DNA of 64,000 bases from Pseudomonas rhodesiae. GTDB taxonomy: Bacteria; Pseudomonadota; Gammaproteobacteria; Pseudomonadales; Pseudomonadaceae. This document shows, in pieces, positions 8,767 through 16,777 of the stretch. The notes below the pieces were generated by a model. It had not been told where the DNA came from. It was given only the letters and a program-made list of their open reading frames with translations, and ran no database searches. Each line of letters opens with the position of its first letter. Within the stretch, counting starts at the first letter, position 1. Made by a program: the position numbers and the translations under genes. The DNA is taken from contig NZ_VFEU01000014.1 of NCBI RefSeq assembly GCF_007858255.1, positions 57,285-121,284 on the forward strand. Reading direction: 5' to 3'.

Positions 8767-9249
8767 TCAGTGGCGCTCGAGGGCGTTGACCAGATCGTGG
8801 AAGGCTTCGCGGTTGGATTCGTTGAGGCCCATGAGGATCTTGTGCGCCTCCAGCACTTTGACCCGCACTACTTCCTCGGACTGGTCCTGGGAGGGCAGGT
8901 CTGTCAGGCATTCCGGGCAAGGTATCGGGCGATCGACGATGTTGAACACCTGATCGAAGCCCATGGATTGCAATAGACGGGTGATGTCCTCGTGGGTCGT
9001 CACCACCGTCGGCAACAGGCCGACCTTCTGGCGCGACAGAATGGACAGCTTGGCCAGCAGCCCCAGCGTGGTGCTATCGATACTGCGGGTTTCGGTCAGA
9101 TCGATCACGATCGCCGAGAAGTTCAGCGCAGTGAAGATCCGCTCAATCGTCGCATCCAGCGCCGAACACAAGGTCAGGCGCACTTCACCGACAAACTTCA
9201 GGACAAACGTCCCGTCTTGCTCGGCGAATTGGATTCTTCCGGTACTCAT
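8767..9249 (-). CDS. rssC: STAS-domain anti-sigma factor antagonist (RssC-like)
   Basis: A 160-residue protein with an N-terminal STAS domain (about 5-105). The likely phosphorylatable serine is in SIDSTTLGLL, corresponding to the DSSGIGLL site of anti-anti-sigma factors. A C-terminal helical part with a Cys pair (CPEC) follows. Its ATG overlaps the rssB stop by one base (TGATG), so the genes are translationally coupled. The upstream partner has a PP2C phosphatase domain, so RssC is its probable substrate in a partner-switching circuit affecting stationary-phase (RpoS) control. The role is inferred from the Pseudomonas rssB-rssC pair. Confidence 0.88.
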   Translation of the reverse strand: MSTGRIQFAEQDGTFVLKFVGEVRLTLCSALDATIERIFTALNFSAIVIDLTETRSIDSTTLGLLAKLSILSRQKVGLLPTVVTTHEDITRLLQSMGFDQVFNIVDRPIPCPECLTDLPSQDQSEEVVRVKVLEAHKILMGLNESNREAFHDLVNALERH

Positions 9250-10430
9250 CAAAGATTCCTGCTCAACACCAGTAGGGCGATATCATCCGGCATCTCCCCC
9301 AGCGTGGCCAATCCAAAAACCTGCCGCAAGCCATCCAGGCTGCCGCCCGCCGACTTGACCCGTTGGGGCAAGGCAGCTTCTTTCTCTTTGAGTGTAGGCT
9401 CTGGAAGAAGATCCAAAATGCCGTCGGACATCAGCGTAAGACTGAACGTCGGCGGCAGTTCCAGAATATGGTCTTCGTAGGTGGCTTCATTGAACAAGCC
9501 TACGGGCAGGCCACGGCCTTCCAGGTAACGCACACTGTCGGGAGTGTATAAAACAGGCATCGGCAGGTGACCGCCGATACTGTAAGTCAAAAGACCGGTT
9601 TCTTCGTCAATCACGCCGCCAACCATCGTCACATGCTTGCCCAGCTTGCAGCTGATCAGGCCTCGATTGATGTGGCCCAGTACCTGTGAAGGAGTGAACT
9701 CCGGCAAGGTGCCATTGCGCTTGGATTCAAACAACAGCCGTGTGGTCATGAATTTCAACAGCACGGTCACGAAGGCGGATGAAGCACCGTGGCCGGACAC
9801 GTCCGCCAGGTAGAACGCAACGCGACGCTCATCGACGCGGAAATAGTCGACAAAATCTCCCGACAGGTACAGCGACGGGATGATCTGGTGGGCAAACCGG
9901 AACTCATCGATCGTCCACGGGCTTACCGGCAGCATGTTCATCTGTACCTGACGACCGGCGTTCTGATCTTCCTGCAGCAGATTCAGGCTGGCTTCCAACT
10001 CGCGGTTGGCGGTTTCGAGCTTTTCACGGTAGCGCTGGTTTTCCAGCAGCAGACGCGCACGGTCCAGGGCACGGCGTACCGAGTGCTCCAGCACCGCCAG
10101 GTCTTCCAGGGGTTTGATCAGGTAATCGGCGGCACCCAGGCGCAAGGCTTCGACGGCATCATTCATCACGCCAGCGCCGGACACCACAATCACCGGCGTC
10201 TGCGGCGCCAGCTCGGCGACTTGGCGAATCAGCTCAAGGCCACCCATCTGGGGCATGCGCAGGTCGCAGATCACGAGGTCGGGCTTATCGCGCTCGAACA
10301 CCTGGAGACCCTGTTGGCCATTACTGGCCTGCAGGACGCTGAAGCCACTGTCTTCCAAATAGGCCGCGAGGCTCGCGCGCACTACTTCGTCGTCATCGAT
10401 TATCAGCAGCGTGGCACTGGTTTTTTGCAT
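9249..10430 (-). CDS. rssB: Response regulator with PP2C-type serine phosphatase domain (RssB)
   Basis: A 393-residue two-domain protein. Residues 1-125 form a receiver with acidic pocket IIDDDE (11-15), phospho-acceptor Asp56 in VICDLRMPQ and Lys in YLIKPLEDL. A coiled linker (about 130-175) leads to an SpoIIE/PP2C domain (about 180-393). Metal-binding motifs are intact: GDFVDYF, LADVSGHGASSAF, MSDGILDLL and DDIALLVL. E. coli RssB, which delivers RpoS to ClpXP, has lost these phosphatase residues, so this version is expected to be catalytically active, probably on the coupled STAS protein. First gene of the rssB-rssC operon. Confidence 0.9.
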   Translation of the reverse strand: MQKTSATLLIIDDDEVVRASLAAYLEDSGFSVLQASNGQQGLQVFERDKPDLVICDLRMPQMGGLELIRQVAELAPQTPVIVVSGAGVMNDAVEALRLGAADYLIKPLEDLAVLEHSVRRALDRARLLLENQRYREKLETANRELEASLNLLQEDQNAGRQVQMNMLPVSPWTIDEFRFAHQIIPSLYLSGDFVDYFRVDERRVAFYLADVSGHGASSAFVTVLLKFMTTRLLFESKRNGTLPEFTPSQVLGHINRGLISCKLGKHVTMVGGVIDEETGLLTYSIGGHLPMPVLYTPDSVRYLEGRGLPVGLFNEATYEDHILELPPTFSLTLMSDGILDLLPEPTLKEKEAALPQRVKSAGGSLDGLRQVFGLATLGEMPDDIALLVLSRNL

Positions 10431-10707
10431 GTGGGCAAACGGCGCCAGAATTAGGTTGGCGTAGGCGGCACGGCAATGGCCGGGCTCATACTACTGGATT
10501 CGCTTTCTAGCCTCTCTGTCCTACAAAGCATAGGCCTTTTGCCCACGCACAACTGTAAAGCAGAGGTGCCCTTCTAAGGCGCAGACGGTACTCCCATCCG
10601 CCAGGTGTTTCAAGCTCATGCCGATGGTCGCCGGGCGTCTTTACACCGCAAATCACCGGGAGTTATAAGAACAGCCAAGACCACAACACAAAGTAAGGAT
10701 GAAACCG

Positions 10708-11004
10708 ATGAGCGACCGAGAGCGCGACTACGCCGAAAAACGCGATTTCATCCGCATGCGGGTGGATACCAATGTGTCTTTGATCCACGCAGGCCAGGAA
10801 ATTGAAGGTGTGTGCCTGGACCTTTCCAGCTCCGGTATGCAGGTGCAGGCGCCTCGTCAATTCAGCGTCGGTGACCTGCTGAGCGTGCGCATTGAATCCG
10901 AGCACGCAGCACTCAAGGGCCTTGAAGCCGATACCGAGGTGGTTTGGGTCAACGCGCAAGACGGGCAACAGAAGCTGGGGCTCAAAATCTTGAAAAAGAG
11001 CTGA
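10708..11004 (+). CDS. PilZ-domain c-di-GMP-binding protein
   Basis: A 98-residue single-domain PilZ protein. Both nucleotide-binding motifs are present: RDFIR (RxxxR, residues 12-16) and DLSSSG (D/NxSxxG, 38-43), so c-di-GMP binding is likely. I placed the start at 10708: AAGGA sits seven bases upstream, whereas an ATG nine bases earlier directly abuts that site. It is transcribed away from rssB and ends at a bidirectional terminator shared with mlaA. The target process is unknown. Confidence 0.9.
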   Translation: MSDRERDYAEKRDFIRMRVDTNVSLIHAGQEIEGVCLDLSSSGMQVQAPRQFSVGDLLSVRIESEHAALKGLEADTEVVWVNAQDGQQKLGLKILKKS

Positions 11005-11015
11005 AAAGCGCGCAC

Positions 11016-11047
11016 AAAAAAGGCGACCCTACAGAGGTCGCCTTTTT
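11016..11047. terminator. Bidirectional terminator between PilZ gene and mlaA
   Basis: AAAAAAGGCGACC stem, short loop, GGTCGCC followed by five Ts; lies between two convergent genes. Confidence 0.88.
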
Positions 11048-11066
11048 CATTTCAATATGTCACAGC

Positions 11067-11756
11067 TTAAAAGTCGTCAACCACCTTGCCATCTCGAACC
11101 TTGAACTCACGGTTCTGCAGATAAGCATTGCGGATAAAGGTGTACTTGTCACCGGTGATCAGCTTCTCACTGTCGAGCAAGCTGGCACGGGTGTCGATGA
11201 TGTTCAGGCCCATGGTGCTGTTGCGCCAGTCGATATCGTTCATATAGCGATACGGCTGGGTGTAGCTATCGACATACTTGGACGGTGCATCACGCAGCGT
11301 ACTAGGCCCCAACAGCGGCAGCATCACGTACGGACCGCTACCCACGCCCCAGTAACCCAAGGTTTGGCCGAAGTCTTCATCACTGCGTTGCAGCCCCATT
11401 TTGGTGCCGACATCAATAAAGCCGAGCACGCCAAATGTGGTGTTGACCAGCAAACGGGCCGTATCCACACCTGCGTTATGGGGCTTGAGTTGCAGCACGT
11501 TGTTGGCCAGGTTGCCGACATCGCCGATATTGCGGAAGAAGTTATGGATGCCGTCTTCGACAAATTGCGGGGTGATCCACTGATAGCCTTGAGCCAAAGG
11601 CTTGAGGGCGTAGGTATCAACCGTGTCGTTGAATGTGAAGATCGGGCGGTTGATGCTTTCCCATGGATCGTCTTCCGATGCAGCCTGTACGGCGAACGGC
11701 GCCAGCATCACAGTGGCACACACCGACAGCTGAGCGAAATAATGGCTCCAGCGCAT
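11067..11756 (-). CDS. mlaA: MlaA/VacJ family outer-membrane phospholipid-asymmetry protein
   Basis: A 229-residue protein with the MlaA signature DPWESINRPIFTFNDTVD just after the signal peptide. Later family motifs include FFRNIGDVGNLANN, LLVNTTFGVLGFIDV and GYWGVGSGPYVMLPLLGPS. MlaA sits with porins in the outer membrane and removes surface-exposed phospholipids for return by the Mla system. Unlike E. coli MlaA there is no lipobox cysteine at the signal cleavage point (MLAPFAVQA, then ASEDDP); the only N-terminal cysteine (SVC) has Val before it. It may therefore not be lipidated. Start supported by AAGGAG. Confidence 0.93.
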   Translation of the reverse strand: MRWSHYFAQLSVCATVMLAPFAVQAASEDDPWESINRPIFTFNDTVDTYALKPLAQGYQWITPQFVEDGIHNFFRNIGDVGNLANNVLQLKPHNAGVDTARLLVNTTFGVLGFIDVGTKMGLQRSDEDFGQTLGYWGVGSGPYVMLPLLGPSTLRDAPSKYVDSYTQPYRYMNDIDWRNSTMGLNIIDTRASLLDSEKLITGDKYTFIRNAYLQNREFKVRDGKVVDDF

Positions 11757-11952
11757 AGCTTTAGCTCCTTGAATAGTCTGTCATGGGCGCTATGCCCTGA
11801 ATAAGGCCGTTAGTATATGACGGAAGTATCCAATTAGGCAGCCGCTAGGAAACGACATACGCAAAATGGACAAAATTCCTACAATTAAATAAAGCTGTCA
11901 TCGCCTTGTCATCCCGTCTCGATAGCGTTTGAGCTATTTCAGGGACGTCGAC

Positions 11953-12561
11953 ATGCCACACGCCGAAATTGCCAACGCCAGCGCTCCTACCCTGACTGCC
12001 GTGTTGTTCGGCCTGAGTGGCTGCCTGGTGGACTTTGGTTCCCAGGCGCGCACCGACTCATCGTCGCCACACTCCCAAGCCACCCCAGGCGCTCTGAACG
12101 TCCTACGCAGCCTGAAGGAACAAGGCGTGCCGTGCGCCTGGTTAGATGAGCTGCCGGCTACCGTGACCACGCCATTGGCAGCCGTGCTGCCGCGCTGGCT
12201 CAAGGCCGCGACGCCCTCCCCGATCCGCTGGCCGGCGCCCCATGCCTGCTGGCAAGCCTTGATGGAGTTGAATATCGAGCGCTTGGAAGGCTGCGTACTG
12301 GTCAGCGGCGAGCCGCGTCTGTTGCAGTCAGGCTTGAATGCTGGACTGTGGACCATCGGCCTGGCCTCCTGCGGCTCGCTGTGCGGCCTGGCGCCCGAGC
12401 AATGGCAAGCGCTCAGCGAACAGGAACGCGAGTACAAGCGCGGTAAAGCCACCGTGGCGTTGTATGGGCTGGGCGTGCACTCGGTGATCGATCACCTCGG
12501 CGAACTCGGCACCTGCCTGGCGGACATCAGCCTGCGCCAACTCAAAGGCGAGAAGCCCTGA
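11953..12561 (+). CDS. Phosphonatase (PhnX)-like HAD-fold protein lacking catalytic residues
   Basis: A 202-residue protein whose N-terminus AVLFGLSGCLVDFGS lines up with PhnX motif I (FDxxGTTVDFGS), but the nucleophile Asp is Gly20. The later PhnX-like stretch WPAPHACWQALMELNIE...GLNAGLWTIGLASCGS is recognisable, yet the motif IV GD.VAD segment reads SGEPRLLQ. The cap domain between motif I and PGALNVL is almost absent, explaining the short length (PhnX is about 270). PAO1 has a comparable protein beside mlaA. I infer a non-catalytic HAD homologue; its role is unknown. Start supported by AGGGA seven bases before the ATG. Confidence 0.8.
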   Translation: MPHAEIANASAPTLTAVLFGLSGCLVDFGSQARTDSSSPHSQATPGALNVLRSLKEQGVPCAWLDELPATVTTPLAAVLPRWLKAATPSPIRWPAPHACWQALMELNIERLEGCVLVSGEPRLLQSGLNAGLWTIGLASCGSLCGLAPEQWQALSEQEREYKRGKATVALYGLGVHSVIDHLGELGTCLADISLRQLKGEKP

Positions 12562-12671
12562 TCGAGATCATGCACAGTCGCCTCCAGTGAATTAATCTAC
12601 GAGTAAGTCCGTAGACCTTTCCCGGCGTGCCGCGGTCTATGCCAGTGCCTATCGATAAAAGGAAGAATGTG

Positions 12672-12938
12672 ATGCCTGATCGCGAGAAGTTAAAACAGCA
12701 GGCCGATATAGTGAGCAAACAACTGGAAGAGCATCCAGATTTGCCCCTCGAAAAGCGCCAAGCACTGGAAAAACTGGTTGCCGATTTGAATTTTCAACTT
12801 CAAATGGAACCGGGCGCCCAGTCACCCAGCATTGCCGACGATTTCAACAAAGCGGCGATCGAGTTTGAATCCAGTCATCCCGGGCTGGCTGGAGCGTTTC
12901 GCAATATAGTCACTACCCTGGGCAGCATGGGCATCTAA
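12672..12938 (+). CDS. DUF4404 family small protein
   Basis: An 88-residue acidic, mostly helical protein (MPDREKLKQQADIVSKQLEE...) ending AFRNIVTTLGSMGI. Start at 12672 has AAGGAAG seven bases upstream; the in-frame extension to 12627 has none. No signal peptide or membrane segment, so cytoplasmic. The N-terminal two thirds looks coiled-coil-like with heptad Leu spacing. Function unknown. It follows the PhnX-like gene by 110 bases and precedes a REP doublet. Confidence 0.8.
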   Translation: MPDREKLKQQADIVSKQLEEHPDLPLEKRQALEKLVADLNFQLQMEPGAQSPSIADDFNKAAIEFESSHPGLAGAFRNIVTTLGSMGI

Positions 12939-12965
12939 CCCGAGCCCAAGCCGAACCCAAAACCA

Positions 12966-13057
12966 AGTGTGGGAGCTGGCTTGCCTGCGATACCGACGTA
13001 TCAGTCACTGGATAAATGACTGAAAGATCGCAATCGCAGGCAAGCCAGCTCCCATAG
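12966..13057. repeat. REP doublet (REPIN-like), GCTGGCTTGCCTGC class
   Basis: Two inverted units, AGTGTGGGAGCTGGCTTGCC (12966 on) and CAGGCAAGCCAGCTCCCATA (near 13036), flank about 35 bases, so the whole can fold into one long hairpin. Lies between two convergent genes. The core differs from the GGGGGCTTGCCCCC class. Confidence 0.85.
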
Positions 13058-13074
13058 TATTTTTGGGTAAAGGC

Positions 13075-13905
13075 TTACTGACGCGCGAGCCTCATGTTTA
13101 AGAACTGAGTATTCTCGGTGCTTCGATATGGGTTGATGTCCAACCCACCCCGCCGCACATACCGTGCATACACCGTTAGTTTCTCCGGCTTCAGCAAACG
13201 CTGCACATCCAGGAAAATCCGCTCCACGCACTGCTCATGGAAGTCCGAGTGCTGGCGGAAGCTCACCAGGTATTCCAGCAAACTGGCGTGATCCAGCGCC
13301 GCCCCCCGGTACTCCACCACCACGCTGCCCCAGTCCGGCTGACTGGTGACCGGGCAATTGGACTTGAGCAAATGGCTATGCACGCTCTCCTCGACGATGC
13401 GCGATGCATCGCAGCGCAGCAGCTCCGGGCGCGGATGCTCGTAACTGCTGACCTTGATATCCAGATCGTCAATGCAGACACCCGGCAGCGCCTGCACGCC
13501 TTCGGCTTCCACGTCGGCCAGGCTGCGGATGCGCACGCCCACCGGTTTGCCGGCCGCCGCGCTGAGGTCGGCGCGCAGGGTCGCTTCCAGGCTCTGGCTA
13601 TCGGCAAAAGCACTCTGGTTCAACGAGTTGAGGTACAGCTTGAAAGACTTGGATTCGATGATGTTCGGCGAATCGGCGGGGATACTGAATTCACCGATGG
13701 CCACCACCGGTTTGCCCGATGGCAACAGCCACGACAGCTCGAAGCAGTTCCAGAAATCCACGCCTTGGTACGGCAGGGTTTCGGCGCTAAGGCCCAGCTC
13801 GGCCCACTTGGCGGCGCGGGGAATCGGGAACAGTAACGACGGAGTGTAAGTGGAGATGTATTCACTGGACTTGCCCAGCGGCGAATGTTCGGCTGCGGGA
13901 TGCAT
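13075..13905 (-). CDS. queF: NADPH-dependent 7-cyano-7-deazaguanine reductase
   Basis: A 276-residue enzyme reducing preQ0 to preQ1 in queuosine biosynthesis, of the long bimodular class also found in E. coli. The catalytic cysteine is Cys184 in LKSNCPVTSQPDWG. FHEQCVERIF and the C-terminal YARYVRRGGLDINPYRS are family hallmarks, as is the nucleotide-binding-like ESKSFKLYLNS (84-94). It ends beside a REP doublet. Confidence 0.96.
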   Translation of the reverse strand: MHPAAEHSPLGKSSEYISTYTPSLLFPIPRAAKWAELGLSAETLPYQGVDFWNCFELSWLLPSGKPVVAIGEFSIPADSPNIIESKSFKLYLNSLNQSAFADSQSLEATLRADLSAAAGKPVGVRIRSLADVEAEGVQALPGVCIDDLDIKVSSYEHPRPELLRCDASRIVEESVHSHLLKSNCPVTSQPDWGSVVVEYRGAALDHASLLEYLVSFRQHSDFHEQCVERIFLDVQRLLKPEKLTVYARYVRRGGLDINPYRSTENTQFLNMRLARQ

Positions 13906-13973
13906 GGCGGAAACCTGGCTAAATAAACCGCGCCAGTCTAACAGCCTTGCCCCCGCCTTTGCGCCTCAGCCGC

Positions 13974-14492
13974 TTACTGGCTGACGTGGACCTTACCCAC
14001 CATGCCGGCCTGATAGTGGCCCGGTAGGTTACACGCGAACTCCAGGCCAGTGGCTTGCTTGAAGGTCCACGTCAGTTCAGCCGTCTTGCCCGGCTCCACC
14101 AGCACGCTGTTGGGATCGTCATGTTTCATCATCCCACCGTGCCCCATGGCGCTGTGGTCCATTTTTCCCATGCCGGTGGCGGTGAGCATGCCGCTGGCCT
14201 GCATCTGCAACATTTCCTTCTGGTGCTGCGCATGCATCGCCGCGTCGCCCAGGTTGAATTCGTGCAGCAGGTTGCCTTTGTTGACCAGTACGAAACGCAC
14301 TGTCTCACCGGCCTTTACATCGATGGATGCTGGCGAGTAGGCAATGTCCTGCATCGTCACTTCCACGGTACGCGTGGCTTTGTCGGCCGGCGCCGGCTGG
14401 CCGAACGCATAGGTGGAAGCCCCATCGGCCAGCGCATCGAAGCTCAACGCCAACAGGCAGCCCGCCAATAGCAGGGGTGTACGCAATGCCAT
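13974..14492 (-). CDS. Exported cupredoxin-like copper protein
   Basis: A 172-residue periplasmic protein with a signal peptide (MALRTPLLLAGCLLALSFDALA) and a plastocyanin-like fold. Candidate type-1 copper ligands are His77 (LLHEFNLGD), Cys154 and His159 (ACNLPGHYQAGM) and Met164. A Met/His-rich loop (MDHSAMGHGGMMKHDD, 111-126) probably binds extra copper. It is divergent from copRS across 156 bases with a CusR/CopR-like box, so copper induction is expected. Start chosen at 14492 because GGAG precedes it. Resembles CopI-type copper-tolerance proteins; the name is not certain. Confidence 0.85.
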   Translation of the reverse strand: MALRTPLLLAGCLLALSFDALADGASTYAFGQPAPADKATRTVEVTMQDIAYSPASIDVKAGETVRFVLVNKGNLLHEFNLGDAAMHAQHQKEMLQMQASGMLTATGMGKMDHSAMGHGGMMKHDDPNSVLVEPGKTAELTWTFKQATGLEFACNLPGHYQAGMVGKVHVSQ

Positions 14493-14569
14493 CGCTATTC
14501 TCCAAAAAAATGTAATCCGCTTGAGACGCACTCTAAGATGGCGCCGCTGCCAGCCAGCTGACTGCTAGA

Positions 14570-14583
14570 TTACAACTTTGTCA
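14570..14583. promoter_or_regulatory. Candidate CopR/CusR operator
   Basis: TTACAACTTTGTCA is a near-perfect inverted repeat (TTACAA-CT-TTGTCA), one mismatch from the CusR-type box TGACAA-N2-TTGTCA. It lies between the divergent cupredoxin gene and copR, 65 bases before the copR ATG. Confidence 0.6.
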
Positions 14584-14648
14584 GGTTGCGCCTTTGCCCT
14601 GGCGCCCACGGTATAAAGCCCTTCGTTCCCCGTTGCCTAGAGCCGCCC

Positions 14649-15329
14649 ATGAAACTGCTGATCGTCGAAGACCAACCAAAAACCGGCCACTACCTGCGCC
14701 AGGGCCTGGCCGAGGCAGGTTTCACCACCGAATTGGCGATCGATGGTACTACCGGGCAGCACCTGGCATTGTCCGGTGACTACGACCTGTTGATCCTCGA
14801 CGTCATGCTGCCGGACCGCGACGGCTGGCAAATCCTGCAAGCGGTGCGTGCCACCGGGCTGGATGTGCCGGTACTGTTCCTCACCGCGCGTGACGCCGTG
14901 GAAGACCGCGTGCATGGCCTGGAACTGGGCGCAGATGATTATCTGGTCAAACCGTTCGCCTTTTCCGAACTGCTGGCCCGCGTGCGCAGCCTGTTACGAC
15001 GCGGTAGCAGTGCGCCCCAGGAGACTGCGCTGCAGTTGGCCGACCTGCGCCTGGACCTGATCCGCCGCCGCGTCGAACGCGACGGCCAACGTATCGACCT
15101 CACGGCCAAGGAATTCTCCCTGCTCGAATTGCTGCTGCGGCGCCAGGGCGAAGTGCTGCCCAAGTCGCTGATTGCCTCCCAGGTGTGGGACATGAATTTC
15201 GACAGCGATACCAACATCATCGAAGTGGCGATCCGCCGTCTGCGCCTGAAAGTCGATGACCATTTCCCCAATAAACTGATCCACACCGTGCGCGGCATGG
15301 GCTATGTGCTGGAGGAGCGGTGCAATTGA
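14649..15329 (+). CDS. copR: Copper response regulator (OmpR/PhoB family)
   Basis: A 226-residue DNA-binding regulator. The receiver (1-115) has acidic residues in LIVEDQ, phospho-acceptor Asp in LLILDVMLPD (about Asp51) and Lys in DYLVKPFAF. The C-terminal winged helix (about 128-222) includes LTAKEFSLLELLLR, SDTNIIEVAIRRLRLKV and TVRGMGYVLEE. It overlaps copS by 10 bases. Neighbouring cupredoxin gene and family resemblance to CusR/CopR support copper sensing; other metals cannot be excluded. Confidence 0.9.
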   Translation: MKLLIVEDQPKTGHYLRQGLAEAGFTTELAIDGTTGQHLALSGDYDLLILDVMLPDRDGWQILQAVRATGLDVPVLFLTARDAVEDRVHGLELGADDYLVKPFAFSELLARVRSLLRRGSSAPQETALQLADLRLDLIRRRVERDGQRIDLTAKEFSLLELLLRRQGEVLPKSLIASQVWDMNFDSDTNIIEVAIRRLRLKVDDHFPNKLIHTVRGMGYVLEERCN

Positions 15330-16681
15330 TCCGCCGCCTGTCCCTGGCCAGTCGCCTGGCGCTGTTGTTTGCCGCCTGTACTGCGGTGGTCTCGCTGCTG
15401 GCCGGCGTGCTGTTCAATCGAGCCAGCGAGGCGCATTTCCTGGAGTTGGATCAGCAACTGCTGGACAGCAAACTGATGGCGCTACGCGGCGCCCTGCAAG
15501 GCGTCGATTCCCCGCAGGCGTTCGCTCAACACCAAGCCCCTTTGCACGCCGAACTCAGCCGCCAACCGGACCTGACGCTGCGTGTCACGGCTGCCGGCCA
15601 GCGCTGGTTTGACAGCACAGCGAGCCTCACCCTGCCGGAATCGCCCGGATTGCATAGCCTGCGACAGGCCGGCACGGACTATCGGGTGCTCAACGCACCG
15701 CTGATTGCGGGCCAGGCCGGTTCGCCGCAACTGAGCCTGCTGCTCGATATCACCCACCATCAGCATTTCCTGCAACGCATGCAGCATTTGATCTGGCTTA
15801 CCGTCGGCCTCTCGGCACTGGCCACCGCCCTGCTCGGCGCCTGGGCTGCGCGCAGCGGGTTGCGGCCTCTGCGGCGCATGGGCGAAGTCGCGGCCAGTGT
15901 GTCGGCCAATTCCCTAACCCAGCGCCTGCCCCAGCAACATATGCCCGCAGAACTGGCGGAGCTGGCCCAGGCCTTCAATGCCATGCTCGGTCGCCTGGAT
16001 GACGCATTCCAGCGCCTCTCGGCGTTCTCCGCCGACATCGCCCATGAACTGCGCACGCCGCTGTCGAACCTGCTGACCCACACCCAAGTCATCCTCACCC
16101 AGCCGCGCCCGCTGGAAGATTATCGCGAGGCGCTGCACAGCAACCTGGAAGAACTGCAATGGATGGCGCAGTTGGTCAACGACATTTTGTACCTGGCCAA
16201 GGCCGACCATGGGTTGCTCACGCCCAAGCGCGAGCCCCTGGCGCTGGCGGATGAAGTGGAGGCGCTGCTGGAGTTTTTTGCGCTGCTGGCCGAAGACGCC
16301 AATGTGCGCCTGGTGCGTGAGGGCGCTGCCTACACACGCGGCGATCGCGGCATGTTGCGCCGGGCGTTGTCGAACCTGCTGGACAACGCGCTGCGCTTCA
16401 CCCCGGCCGGGGGCGAAGTGCGGGTGACGATGCTTGAGGATGCACACGGGGTGAGGTTGGCGGTGGAAAACACTGGCGATGGCATCCCGGCGCCGTTACT
16501 GCCTAGATTGTTCGACCGCTTCTATCGGGCAGATCCAGCGCGGCGCGAAGGCAGCAGCGAGCATGCCGGCTTGGGCTTGGCGATTACTCAGTCGATCGTG
16601 CGGGCCCATGGGGGGCGGATTTTTTGTGAATCCGCGGCTGGAGTGACAAGGTTTGTGATTGAGTTGCCCAGGGTAAGTTGA
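15320..16681 (+). CDS. copS: Copper sensor histidine kinase
   Basis: A 453-residue CusS/CopS-type inner-membrane kinase. Transmembrane helices lie at about 12-34 and 157-178, enclosing a periplasmic sensor of about 120 residues with a His pair (DITHHQHF) near TM2. Then HAMP (about 180-235), HisKA with phospho-His in SADIAHELRTPLSN, and ATPase boxes NLLDNALRFTP, NTGDGIP and GLGLAIT. The GTG start overlaps copR and has GGAGG four bases before it; a TTG six bases later is an alternative. Partner of CopR. Confidence 0.92.
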   Translation: MQLIRRLSLASRLALLFAACTAVVSLLAGVLFNRASEAHFLELDQQLLDSKLMALRGALQGVDSPQAFAQHQAPLHAELSRQPDLTLRVTAAGQRWFDSTASLTLPESPGLHSLRQAGTDYRVLNAPLIAGQAGSPQLSLLLDITHHQHFLQRMQHLIWLTVGLSALATALLGAWAARSGLRPLRRMGEVAASVSANSLTQRLPQQHMPAELAELAQAFNAMLGRLDDAFQRLSAFSADIAHELRTPLSNLLTHTQVILTQPRPLEDYREALHSNLEELQWMAQLVNDILYLAKADHGLLTPKREPLALADEVEALLEFFALLAEDANVRLVREGAAYTRGDRGMLRRALSNLLDNALRFTPAGGEVRVTMLEDAHGVRLAVENTGDGIPAPLLPRLFDRFYRADPARREGSSEHAGLGLAITQSIVRAHGGRIFCESAAGVTRFVIELPRVS

Positions 16682-16696
16682 TGCAAGATGGGCCGG

Positions 16697-16768
16697 CCCT
16701 ATCGGGGCAAGCCCCCTCCCACACCTTGAATGCCGTTCTTATGTGTGTGGGCTTGCCCCCGATAGCGG
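16697..16768. repeat. REP doublet, GGGGC(A)AGCCCC class
   Basis: Two inverted units, CTATCGGGGCAAGCCCCCTC and TGTGTGGGCTTGCCCCCGAT, separated by about 20 bases; lies between the convergent copS and lolE genes. Confidence 0.85.
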
Positions 16769-16777
16769 TCTCAATGA

